Below the pieces are notes generated by a model. The model saw only the letters and a program-made list of their open reading frames with translations. It was not told the DNA's origin and made no database searches. 18,414 nucleotides of DNA, taken from positions 1 through 18,414 of the forward strand of contig JBJHCA010000070.1 in the NCBI GenBank assembly GCA_050485785.1, given 5' to 3'. The position numbers were made by a program, and so were the translations under genes. Below, piece after piece: positions 8,563-15,803 of the stretch. Source of the stretch: JBJHCA01 sp050485785. Its GTDB lineage: Bacteria > Bacteroidota > Bacteroidia > Chitinophagales > Saprospiraceae. How positions within the stretch are numbered: position 1 is the stretch's first letter; each line of letters begins with the position of its first letter.

Positions 8563-8802
8563 TCTGAATCACCATCAGATTCAGCGAACTTTTTTCCCGT
8601 TTTTTTGAAAATGGAAAGCTGTTGAACAACAGCCCGCCCATTAAAGCGCCGTATGCGGTGCTGTTAGCGGTTGGGAAGTAATAGCGCATGACCCCGAATA
8701 ACATCCTATAAAATAATAAGAGGCAAAGCCCGCTATTGCACCCGCCACAATTCCGGCTAATGTCCACCAAAAACTCCGCGTAAGACCTGTAATGACACCC
8801 AT
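8534..8802 (-). pseudogene. DUF6132-like small membrane protein, apparently frameshifted
   Basis: Reading minus from ATG at 8802, one frame gives a 53-aa peptide ending at TAA 8641. It has one hydrophobic helix (LAGIVAGAIAGFASYYFIGC) followed by YSGSCAITSQP, which matches the DUF6132 pattern 'GyxYYxFIGCxSGtCpITSNP' as I remember it. The family then continues with a second helix like 'NSTlYGALMGGLLF'. That part is present, but in the next frame: NSTAYGALMGGLLFNSF, read from about 8665 down to 8534. Restoring one base between 8665 and 8666 would join ...ITSQPL to NSTAYGALMGG without a break. The downstream frame runs on past the expected end and overlaps the recQ 3' end on the opposite strand, so the tail may also be altered. 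The gene could be a recent pseudogene, a sequencing or assembly error, or a case of programmed frameshifting, the last being least likely since no slippery run is seen. The function of the family is unknown. Confidence 0.6.
8564..8606 (+). terminator. Rho-independent terminator after recQ
   Basis: CTGAATC (8564-8570) and GATTCAG (8578-8584) form a 7-bp stem with a 7-base loop, starting two bases after the recQ stop. Two T runs follow, 8590-8595 and 8600-8606. The stem is AT-rich and the first T run starts 5 bases past it, so strength is uncertain, but position fits a recQ terminator. Confidence 0.6.
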
Positions 8803-8853
8803 GATGGATTTTATCTGATTTGAATATCGTGTGCAAAAACTTTTTACCTAACA

Positions 8854-8870
8854 AAATTGCCCGGCAATTT
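8854..8870. promoter_or_regulatory. 17-bp palindrome between divergent membrane-protein genes
   Basis: AAATTGCC at 8854-8861 and GGCAATTT at 8863-8870 are perfect inverted repeats around a single C. The site lies between the minus-strand DUF6132-like gene (start 8802) and the plus-strand DUF4199-like gene (start 9014). It could be an operator for either gene or both, or a 7-bp RNA hairpin with a CCG loop. No T run follows on either strand, which argues against a terminator. Confidence 0.4.
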
Positions 8871-9013
8871 GATCCGAATCCCTGCCATTTACGGCCGGTT
8901 CAAACATCAAAGTGCAAATTTGGTTACACAGCTCTATCCGCAACAAAATTGACAGGCTGAACATTCATTGCCTTTAATTCCTTATATATTTTGTACCAAC
9001 CTATCAGCGTGAT

Positions 9014-9484
9014 ATGAAATCCATTGCAATCAAGTATGGCATTATACTTTTCGTCTGCTTTGCCGGCTTATTCTTATTTATGCATGAAGTGGCAGGCACG
9101 CAAAATTACAACCTCAGGGTTCTCAATGCCTTTTTCCACCTGAGTTTTATGTATCTGGCCATACGCCAGTACCGTCGCGAACATCCAGAATCTGCAAACA
9201 ATTATATATCCGGAGTGGCTATGGGAATGATCACTTCGTTTATCGGTATTTTGCCCTTTACTCTGATGCTAATGTTTTACCTGATCGGCGATCCGGAATT
9301 CATGGAGCATTTGCAAAATTCCGTACCCATTGGTGAATATATGACTCCACTGCTGGCCAGCTTAATTGTTTTTGTAGAGGGTATTGCCGTCAGTTTGATC
9401 GGTTCCTACATCCTAACCAGGATTGTTGATATGAGGATTACGCGGGCCAAGCCAGAGCTCGACAAGCAATACTTCGACAAATAG
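9014..9484 (+). CDS. DUF4199-like four-helix membrane protein
   Basis: This is a 156-aa integral membrane protein with about four hydrophobic segments, roughly residues 6-24, 35-50, 66-90 and 108-135. The pattern of an N-terminal helix beginning right after a short basic start (MKSIAIKYG), a central FLxxxNSxPxGEYMTP-like loop (here HLQNSVPIGEYMTP) and a basic C-terminal tail fits the DUF4199 family common in Bacteroidota. The function of that family is not established. A promoter-like TATATTTTG sits at 8985-8993, one base off the ideal element spacing, so promoter support is weak. It converges with the minus-strand gene ending at 9508, 23 bp away. No catalytic residues are visible. Confidence 0.8.
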   Translation: MKSIAIKYGIILFVCFAGLFLFMHEVAGTQNYNLRVLNAFFHLSFMYLAIRQYRREHPESANNYISGVAMGMITSFIGILPFTLMLMFYLIGDPEFMEHLQNSVPIGEYMTPLLASLIVFVEGIAVSLIGSYILTRIVDMRITRAKPELDKQYFDK

Positions 9485-9507
9485 ATTTTCAGGTCGGATA
9501 TGCTGGT

Positions 9508-10293
9508 TTAACCATCAATCAGGTGACTGAGAATATCATCATCTTCAGGGGTATCCACAGGGTTGTACCCTGAAGCCTGCTTAAATGCTGCATAAATGAT
9601 GCATAAGCCCAGCGGGTAAGTGAACAACATGCCCACACCCAATGCCAGGATACCCAGAAATACGATGATACCTACAAGAATGTAAAACAGAACAAGCCAC
9701 AACACCTGCTTATTCACCAATTTGAAGCTGGCTACAATGGCGTCCCAGGCCTGCAGGTTGTAAACCAGAACAAAGTGGTAAACCCAACCCAGCGCAACAG
9801 CAGCATACAGAACTATCAGCGAGCTCAGCATCACCAGGCCGAAATTGATGCCCATCAGTTCATTTTCAATAGCACCGGTATCCCCGTTGCTCATCAATAA
9901 TGTGATGAACTGCACGCCGATCAGCATGATCATGGGTATCGCAGATACAGCCATCAGCAGTAGCGACAATAATGCCGCAATGGCCAGCTCCTGCAGATGA
10001 TTAAAGCCCTCCAGAAAATGATTAAAAGTGATCTGCTCTTCCCTGTCAAGCTTGATACACACCAGGATAACGCCCCCAACAAAACACGGCGTAATGATGA
10101 TGTAGCTCACCATGGAACCTACCAGGGGGATCATTCCCGACATGATATTGGCAATGAAATAGAGTACCACGGCACCAACAAACAGCAGGGGTTGTTTAGT
10201 GATCAGTCGCCACCCTTCGCTCACAGCATCGGAGATATTGAAGGTATAGCCATGATCAATTCTTTCCTGTACATAAGCTGGTAGTGTTTTCAT
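9508..10293 (-). CDS. Six-helix integral membrane protein of unknown function
   Basis: The 261-aa product has a cytoplasmic N-terminal part (about 1-34, with FNISDAVSEGWRLITKQP) and about six transmembrane helices at roughly 36-58, 60-82, 102-130, 147-178, 196-220 and 222-240, ending in an acidic tail (TPEDDDILSHLID). The motif of an N-terminal amphipathic 'A...GW.l....p' helix leading into the membrane is shared by DUF4013/DUF975-like and related Bacteroidota proteins, but I cannot fix the family. The ATG at 10293 is 12 bp downstream of the stop codon of the DUF58 gene on the same strand, so the two are probably one operon. An accessory role to the DUF58 protein in the membrane is possible but is inference only. 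Confidence 0.8.
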   Translation of the reverse strand: MKTLPAYVQERIDHGYTFNISDAVSEGWRLITKQPLLFVGAVVLYFIANIMSGMIPLVGSMVSYIIITPCFVGGVILVCIKLDREEQITFNHFLEGFNHLQELAIAALLSLLLMAVSAIPMIMLIGVQFITLLMSNGDTGAIENELMGINFGLVMLSSLIVLYAAVALGWVYHFVLVYNLQAWDAIVASFKLVNKQVLWLVLFYILVGIIVFLGILALGVGMLFTYPLGLCIIYAAFKQASGYNPVDTPEDDDILSHLIDG

Positions 10294-10305
10294 AGTTGTA
10301 TTGCG

Positions 10306-11652
10306 TTAAATTTTGAATGTTGATTTCAGTTCGAGATATTGCCTTACCACCCTCATGTTCAGTTCATCGGGCGCAGTGAGTATGGATGCAATACCGTGAC
10401 GCCTCAGGTTCTCCACCACTTCGTCTTTTTCATGAATAAAGGTACGGGCAATGGTGCGGTAATAAACTTCCCGCAGATTGGCCGATTCACCCCGGGAATA
10501 GGCCTCAATTTCGGTATTTTTGAAAAACACCACAATCAACAGGTGTCTGCGCTGAATGTGCCTCAACACGGGCAAAATCCTTTCCAGCGAATCGCGGTGA
10601 TCGATGTGGGTAAAAAAGAATATCAGCGACCGGTTTCTGATCAACCGGGACTGAATAGGGTGAAGCATCTCGTAATCCGCTTCGCCCTCACCCGGCTGTT
10701 CTCTGTACAAGGCCTCCATGATGCGGTGAAGCTGGCGGGGTCTGTTATCTGCGGGAATTATAGAACCGGGAACATGCGTAAAAGTTACCAGACCTGCTTT
10801 GTCGCCTTTTCTGAGCGCGATGTTGGAAATCACCAAAGTAGTGTTAATGGCATAATCCAGCAGGGATAAACCGTTGAACGGCATATTCATCACCCGGCTT
10901 TTGTCGATCATGCAATACACGTTTTGCGATCGTTCTTCATCATACAGATTCACCATCAGGTCACCTCTGCGGCTGCTTGCCTTCCAGTTGATACTGCGAT
11001 GATCGTCGCCGGCCACATACTCCCTGATCTGTTCGAACTCATAGCTTTGGCCCAGCTTTCGCAAGCGGTAATTGCCATGCTGATGGGCTGTACGACTGAA
11101 AACCTGATGCTCAAAGTGTTTCATCTGAATCACTGAAGGATAGGTTTTGACTTCGCGTGGATGCTTAAATCGCAGTCTCATCTGGCTCAATCCCAGCCTG
11201 CCTCTGATGAACACCATGGTATCGTGAAAACGGTATACTCCGCGCAACTGCGGTGTAACATGATAGCCTAGCACCGCGGTTTGTCCGGCTTCCACACTAA
11301 AAGGCATATTCAAATCCCTGATCTGGAGCTGAACAGGAGCTTCGTCAATCACCGTTCCCCGTAACCCGGTGTCAGCATAGTTGCGAATTTCAATACTCAC
11401 CTGCTGAGTATCGCCATTAGACAGGATATCCGGGAGTTTTCTGCTTGCTTTCACTTTGCCCTGCAGCCTTAGCAATCCGGCATAATCCACTACAGTAAGA
11501 ACAAGCAGCCCGACAACGGCAGCATGACCGGCATACCACAACCACGGCAAAACGTAGCTAAAGAGGTATAGGAACACGCCCGTTGCCAGAAAGACAAAAA
11601 AAACCGGAGTCAGATAAAGCCCCTTTACAGGATTGCTGAATTTTTTAAACAA
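10306..11652 (-). CDS. DUF58 domain-containing membrane protein
   Basis: The protein has two adjacent transmembrane helices near the N-terminus (LTPVFFVFLATGVFLYLF and the stretch after WLWYAGHAAVVG), a beta-sandwich-like region, then the DUF58 signature YVAGDDHRSINWKASSRRGD. A von Willebrand A-like fold follows; its first metal-site segment reads MIDKSRVM, so the DxS part of DxSxS is kept but the last Ser is Val. Family members often sit beside a MoxR AAA ATPase and vWA genes in complexes of poorly known role; no such gene is in this window. No in-frame ATG exists near the expected N-terminus. TTG at 11652 (MFKKFSNPVKGLYLTP) is chosen because it leaves a typical short tail before the first helix; TTG at 11682 would add 10 residues. 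The next gene follows after 12 bp. The 5' end faces the divergent response regulator gene. Confidence 0.88.
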   Translation of the reverse strand: MFKKFSNPVKGLYLTPVFFVFLATGVFLYLFSYVLPWLWYAGHAAVVGLLVLTVVDYAGLLRLQGKVKASRKLPDILSNGDTQQVSIEIRNYADTGLRGTVIDEAPVQLQIRDLNMPFSVEAGQTAVLGYHVTPQLRGVYRFHDTMVFIRGRLGLSQMRLRFKHPREVKTYPSVIQMKHFEHQVFSRTAHQHGNYRLRKLGQSYEFEQIREYVAGDDHRSINWKASSRRGDLMVNLYDEERSQNVYCMIDKSRVMNMPFNGLSLLDYAINTTLVISNIALRKGDKAGLVTFTHVPGSIIPADNRPRQLHRIMEALYREQPGEGEADYEMLHPIQSRLIRNRSLIFFFTHIDHRDSLERILPVLRHIQRRHLLIVVFFKNTEIEAYSRGESANLREVYYRTIARTFIHEKDEVVENLRRHGIASILTAPDELNMRVVRQYLELKSTFKI

Positions 11653-11666
11653 AGCTGCTACATTTG
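11633..11666 (+). promoter_or_regulatory. Promoter of the response regulator gene (TTG-N23-TACATTTG)
   Basis: TTG at 11633-11635 and TACATTTG at 11659-11666 fit the Bacteroidota consensus, with a 23-bp spacer at the long end of the normal range. The ATG of the response regulator is 41 bp downstream. The element lies inside, or against, the 5' coding end of the divergent DUF58 gene. Confidence 0.6.
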
Positions 11667-11707
11667 ATGCTGTAAGATACAAATACCCCCATATTCAAGG
11701 CAGCACT

Positions 11708-12409
11708 ATGGACAGGTACAGGATTTTAATAGCCGAAGACGAAGCATCCATCGCCCAAATGCTCAAACTCAACCTGAGTTCTGAGGGCTACGAAGTAGTG
11801 CTGGCTTCCAACGGAAAAGACGCCATTAACTATTTTATGCAGCAACATTTTGACCTCGCTTTGCTGGATGTCATGATGCCGGGCGTATCCGGATTTGATG
11901 TATGCGAAAAGATCAGGCTGCACAAACCTGAGCTGCCGGTGATGTTCCTTACGGCACGCGATACGCCGCCAGACCGGATAAGAGGCTTGAAGGCCGGAGC
12001 CGATGATTACCTGACTAAACCTTTTCACCTGGAAGAATTGCTGCTGCGCATAGAAAAACTCATCAGGAGATCGGCTAAAAGTCATGGTGAAGCGGCGGAG
12101 GTGGAAGTTTTTGGCAACAACAAAGTGAATTTTACGACCTATGAAGCAGAGGGTGTTCATGGCCGGGTAGTATTAACCCAGAAAGAGGCCATGCTGCTCC
12201 GCCTGTTTTTTGAGCGGCCCGGTCAGGCATTGAGCAGACAGCAAATTCTGCAGATGGTGTGGGGATACGATGTATTTCCCTCCACCCGAACCATCGATAA
12301 TTTCATTCTCGCTTTCAGAAAGTACTTTGAAACCGAACCTGCCGAGCCTAAACACTTCATCTCCGTTCGGGGGGTAGGGTATATGTTTGTGAAGCAGCCG
12401 GAGCCATGA
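11708..12409 (+). CDS. OmpR/PhoB-family response regulator
   Basis: This is a two-component DNA-binding regulator of 233 aa. The receiver domain (1-120) has the acidic pocket E10-D11, the phospho-acceptor D54 (LLDVMMPG), the conserved T82 (FLTARD) and K104 (TKPF). The C-terminal winged helix (about 135-230) has the usual LTQKEAMLLRLFFERPGQ, the TRTIDNFI recognition helix region and a closing RGVGYMF. All key residues are intact, so it should be phosphorylated by a histidine kinase, yet none lies in the window. The start is ATG 11708; the reading frame is open further upstream but the promoter at 11633-11666 rules that out. Its stop codon overlaps the start of the glycosyltransferase gene in an ATGA, so the two should be translated together. 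Confidence 0.95.
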   Translation: MDRYRILIAEDEASIAQMLKLNLSSEGYEVVLASNGKDAINYFMQQHFDLALLDVMMPGVSGFDVCEKIRLHKPELPVMFLTARDTPPDRIRGLKAGADDYLTKPFHLEELLLRIEKLIRRSAKSHGEAAEVEVFGNNKVNFTTYEAEGVHGRVVLTQKEAMLLRLFFERPGQALSRQQILQMVWGYDVFPSTRTIDNFILAFRKYFETEPAEPKHFISVRGVGYMFVKQPEP

Positions 12410-13710
12410 AAAGCGATGACCTGAAAGCGCTGCAACGCTATCTGGAACAAAATTCTTTACCTGCAGGACAATGCTCAGTGCCAGAACTAACGCACAACAA
12501 AGAGTTATGTCCGAAAATAACCATAGTGATACCCTGCTACCTGGAGCCCGACTTGCTGAAAACACTGCACAGCCTTGATGAGTGTACTCCTCTCCGTGGT
12601 CGGGTATTGATTATTGTGGTTCATAATTCGGGAGAAAACGAGCCGGATGAGGTGAAGCAGAAAATACGCACTACTTATGATTCGGCCGTGGCGTTTAACA
12701 GTATATCCGGTTTGGTGATCCATAACATTTTGTGTACCGAACTGCCCCAAAAGCATGCAGGTGTGGGCCTGGCCCGCAAAATTGGCATGGATGCGGCGGC
12801 CGGTATTGCCCTGAAGTGCAATAACCCGGGTATGCCCATAATGTGCCTTGATGCTGACTGCAGGGTGGAGAAAAACTATCTGACAGCGCTGGAAACGGCG
12901 TTTGAGGAGCATCCCGACATGCCCGGCTGCAGCATTTATTTTGAACACCCGGTGGCCGGAGACGATTACTCCCGGGAGGTATTCAGTGCCATTGTACAAT
13001 ATGAGCTGCATTTGCGCTACTACATTGCTGCATGCCGAATGAGCGGGCATCCCCATGTTTTTCAGACAGTTGGTTCATCCATGGCTGTGAGAGCCACGCG
13101 GTATGCCCGGCAAGGAGGCATGAACCGGCGCCAGGCCGGGGAAGACTTCTATTTTTTACACAAATTCACCCAACTGCCCGGATTTTCGGATTTGACCACC
13201 ACCGCTGTTTACCCTTCACCGCGCCAGTCAGCCAGGGTTCCATTCGGAACCGGCAAGGCAGTGGGAACCATGCTGAATGACGGGCAGATTGATTACATGA
13301 CCTATGACCTGCAATGCTTTAGGGATTTGCAACAGTTTTTTACCCTTTTGGGCAACGGATTCGAAGCCAATAATCGTGCGATGAACGATATGTACAACCA
13401 ATTGCCGGAGAGTGTTACCACTTTTGTTGATTTCAGGGAGTTGAGCAAAGAAACTGAGCGGGCACGCCGACATTCCGCTTCGCGTGAAAACTATATGAAG
13501 GCTTTGTGGCAAAAGTACACTCCGTTTTTTATCATGAAGTACCTGCACCATGCTTCGGACCGATTTTATCCCCGCAAGCCCGTGGCAGCCATGGCCGGCG
13601 TGCTGGCCAAGGAACTTTTTCCGGAAAAATCAGCGCAGGCAACCACACCGCAGGCTTTGTTATCAGCCTACCGGCAATGGGATAGACAGACCGGCCTGCA
13701 AGGGCAATAA
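12406..13710 (+). CDS. Family 2 glycosyltransferase
   Basis: This is a GT-A fold glycosyltransferase of 434 aa that probably moves a sugar from a nucleotide-sugar donor to a glycan or other acceptor in the cytoplasm. The GT2 start is at about 42 (ITIVIPCYLEPDLLKTLHSL). The DxD metal/nucleotide motif is D149-A150-D151 (LDADCRV) and the acceptor-side ED motif is E246-D247 (AGEDFYFLHK). A further conserved-looking block, YPSPRQSARVPFGTG, follows. No membrane segment or signal peptide is clear, so it is likely soluble or peripheral. Donor and acceptor cannot be told. It starts inside the response regulator stop codon (ATGA), which is unusual for a glycosyltransferase and implies joint expression. 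It converges on the CoA-transferase gene with only 10 bp between stop codons. Confidence 0.88.
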   Translation: MKSDDLKALQRYLEQNSLPAGQCSVPELTHNKELCPKITIVIPCYLEPDLLKTLHSLDECTPLRGRVLIIVVHNSGENEPDEVKQKIRTTYDSAVAFNSISGLVIHNILCTELPQKHAGVGLARKIGMDAAAGIALKCNNPGMPIMCLDADCRVEKNYLTALETAFEEHPDMPGCSIYFEHPVAGDDYSREVFSAIVQYELHLRYYIAACRMSGHPHVFQTVGSSMAVRATRYARQGGMNRRQAGEDFYFLHKFTQLPGFSDLTTTAVYPSPRQSARVPFGTGKAVGTMLNDGQIDYMTYDLQCFRDLQQFFTLLGNGFEANNRAMNDMYNQLPESVTTFVDFRELSKETERARRHSASRENYMKALWQKYTPFFIMKYLHHASDRFYPRKPVAAMAGVLAKELFPEKSAQATTPQALLSAYRQWDRQTGLQGQ

Positions 13711-13720
13711 GCAGAAATTG

Positions 13721-14992
13721 CTATCCAAATCGCTCTGTAACGCATTGCTCCAGCCATTCCCTGTGTGAAGGGTCTGCAATTCTGATCATCTCTTTGGCTC
13801 GCTCCTTCAGGCTCTTTCCGTACAGATAGGCAATTCCGTGTTCAGTAACCACGTAGTGAACATGCGCTCTGGTGGTGACCACGCCGGCACCGGGTTTGAG
13901 TACCGGAACTATTTTGGATGCCCCGCTTCGCGTGGCGGAGGTGAGGGCAATAATCGGCTTACCTCCTTCGGATAATGCCGCACCGCGCATAAAGTCCATT
14001 TGACCGCCTACACCAGAATACTGGTAGGTACCAATGGAATCTGCACACACCTGTCCGGTTATGTCGATCTCGATAGCGCTGTTGATGGCCGTCACTTTGG
14101 GATTTTTTCGGATCACATAATTGTCATTCACATAGTCCGCCTCAAGGAAGGCAAACATGGGGTTGTCATCTACAAAATCATACAGTTTCCGGCTTCCGAT
14201 GGCAAAAGCCGTAGTCACTTTGCGACGGTGTTTCTTTTTGAAGGCATTGTTCACCACTCCCTTTTCCAGCAATTCAATCACGCCATCGGAAAACATTTCC
14301 GTGTGCACGCCCAGGTTCTTGTGATGGTCGAGCTGCTGCAATACAGCGTCCGGAATGGTGCCTATCCCCATCTGGATGGTGGCACCGTCTTCAATCAGGG
14401 AAGCGCAGTACTTGCCGATAGCCCGCTCCGCGTCAGTAACCCTGGCCCGGTAATTCACCTCCGGCAAGGCATCATCCGTTTCTACCAGGGCATCAATTTC
14501 ATCCAAGTGTATCAGGCCGTCACCGTGTGTTCGCGGCATGTTGGCATTCATCTGTGCAATGACATACGCGGCATTCTTCACTGCTGACCGTGCCACATCC
14601 ACCGAAACACCCAGCGAACAAAACCCGTGCTTATCGGGCAACGAAACGTGAACCAGTGCAACATCGATGGGCATAATCCGTCGGTGGAACAGGAGGGGAA
14701 TTTCACTCAGAAACACCGGAATGTAATCTCCGCGACCTTCCTGCACTGCTTTCCGGATGTTGGCCGAAACAAACAAGGCATTAAAGTAAAAGCTTTCCCT
14801 GTACCGGGGATGAGCCAATTCCAGATCTCCCATGGTACTGATCGAGATCAGCTTAACATTGCGCAAGTCCCCGGCCCGCTGCTCAAGAGCCCTGAGCAGT
14901 GTAAGCGGAGTAGATGCACTGCCCTGAACAAATACATTCTGGTTCGATCTCACTGCTTCCAGAGCTTGATCAGCTGTAATAACTACGGTCAT
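13721..14992 (-). CDS. Acetyl-CoA hydrolase/CoA-transferase family protein (4-hydroxybutyrate CoA-transferase-like)
   Basis: This family either transfers CoA between acetyl-CoA and a short-chain acid or hydrolyses acyl-CoA; members in Bacteroidota are often labelled 4-hydroxybutyrate CoA-transferase or acetyl-CoA hydrolase. The 423-aa protein has the N-terminal NVFVQGSASTPLTLLRAL, the central GIGTIPDAVL, then GVHTEMFSDGVIELLEKGVV, where E232 is the probable catalytic Glu that forms the glutamyl-CoA intermediate (E238 in the clostridial 4-hydroxybutyrate enzyme). The C-terminal GVGGQMDFMRGAALSEGG and VVTTRAHVHYVVTEHGIAYL are typical. Start ATG 14992 is preferred over an upstream GTG at 15022 because the family usually begins with a short tail before this beta strand. 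The precise substrate is uncertain. MiaE lies upstream on the same strand with a 110-bp gap. Confidence 0.93.
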   Translation of the reverse strand: MTVVITADQALEAVRSNQNVFVQGSASTPLTLLRALEQRAGDLRNVKLISISTMGDLELAHPRYRESFYFNALFVSANIRKAVQEGRGDYIPVFLSEIPLLFHRRIMPIDVALVHVSLPDKHGFCSLGVSVDVARSAVKNAAYVIAQMNANMPRTHGDGLIHLDEIDALVETDDALPEVNYRARVTDAERAIGKYCASLIEDGATIQMGIGTIPDAVLQQLDHHKNLGVHTEMFSDGVIELLEKGVVNNAFKKKHRRKVTTAFAIGSRKLYDFVDDNPMFAFLEADYVNDNYVIRKNPKVTAINSAIEIDITGQVCADSIGTYQYSGVGGQMDFMRGAALSEGGKPIIALTSATRSGASKIVPVLKPGAGVVTTRAHVHYVVTEHGIAYLYGKSLKERAKEMIRIADPSHREWLEQCVTERFG

Positions 14993-15102
14993 ATATGGTC
15001 TTTTATCTTTTTTTAGGATCACTCTTTGTTTGATTTCCCTCTCACGGCATTGTATGCCAATAAGGGATTGATTCCGGTTTCCCGGGGTTTGTCTTTTTCC
15101 TG

Positions 15103-15687
15103 TTAATGCAGGGCAGCCCTGATGGGCAAACTCCTGATCACTTCTGCCTCGTACTCATGCCATTCATCGGCCCGGGCATACACTTCATCTTTGCCGAAAT
15201 AATGAAGAGCCATTTTGATGAACGTATGGCCATGCTTGGCCTCAGAGGCATAAAGGATTTTGTAAAAACGTGTCAGTTCCGGTTCAGCCTGATGTTCACT
15301 TACCAGGCGAAAGCGCTCAGCACCACGGGTTTCCACTACCGACGCAATCAACAGGCGATCCAGAAAACGCTGCTCTCTGCCGGTTCTGCAGTATTGGAGT
15401 AAAGCATCAATGTAGGGATCGGGATACATTTTGTCCGGCAATGGCACATTCATGTGCTCCATGAGTGCGTAAACCTGCTTAAAGTGCTCGAGTTCTTCAA
15501 TGCCAATGTCAATCAGTTCGGGTATAATTTCCCGGCGGTCGGGATACTTAGCCACAAAGCTCATGGCCATGGCAGATGCCTTTCGCTCGCAGTCGGCATG
15601 ATCCTGTAAAAAGGCGGGGAAATTGTCCATCACGGCTTCAATCCATGCTTGCGGGCTTTCACAGCGAAGTTCAAGGTTGAGCTTCAT
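15103..15687 (-). CDS. miaE: tRNA-(ms2io6A)-hydroxylase MiaE
   Basis: MiaE is a non-haem diiron monooxygenase that hydroxylates the isopentenyl side chain of the modified adenosine at tRNA position 37 (ms2i6A to ms2io6A). The 194-aa product is a four-helix ferritin-like protein. The iron-ligand pattern is visible: E34 in DHADCERKASAMAMSF, E65 and H68 (EELEHF), E119 (VVETRGAERF), and E149 and H152 (ASEAKHGHTF). Start ATG 15687 gives the normal family N-terminus. The gene is divergent from gmhA, with 116 bp between starts. MiaE needs MiaA and MiaB to make its substrate; those are not in this window. The assignment is from motif recognition and length and is fairly secure. Confidence 0.92.
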   Translation of the reverse strand: MKLNLELRCESPQAWIEAVMDNFPAFLQDHADCERKASAMAMSFVAKYPDRREIIPELIDIGIEELEHFKQVYALMEHMNVPLPDKMYPDPYIDALLQYCRTGREQRFLDRLLIASVVETRGAERFRLVSEHQAEPELTRFYKILYASEAKHGHTFIKMALHYFGKDEVYARADEWHEYEAEVIRSLPIRAALH

Positions 15688-15753
15688 AGGTCGTGGGTTT
15701 GGGCAGGTTTAAAAAATCCAAAATTCCTCATTCCGCGGCTATTTCCCAAATTA

Positions 15754-15786
15754 TTGCACTGTATCCTGCAGGATTGGTTACTTTTG
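15754..15786 (+). promoter_or_regulatory. Promoter of gmhA (TTG-N22-TACTTTTG)
   Basis: TTG at 15754-15756 and TACTTTTG at 15779-15786 match the Bacteroidota promoter, with a 22-bp spacer. It ends 17 bp before the ATG at 15804, which rules out the longer open frame starting at 15693 as the real gene start. Confidence 0.7.
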
Positions 15787-15803
15787 CATGCATTAAAACC
15801 GCC

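Noticed and set aside
6618..8880. A 13-bp identical sequence, TTTGATCCGAATC, on both sides of recQ (6618-6630 and 8868-8880), as if marking an inserted segment.
   Set aside because: In 18 kb a few identical 13-mers are expected by chance, the flanks do not match further, and recQ looks native with its own promoter and terminator.
8985..8993. TATATTTTG as a promoter for the DUF4199-like gene.
   Set aside because: The spacing between TA and TTTG is off by one and no TTG lies at the right distance, so it is mentioned only as weak support.
15693..15803. Upstream extension of gmhA to 15693.
   Set aside because: It would contain the promoter and adds 37 residues not found in the family; ATG 15804 gives the normal length.
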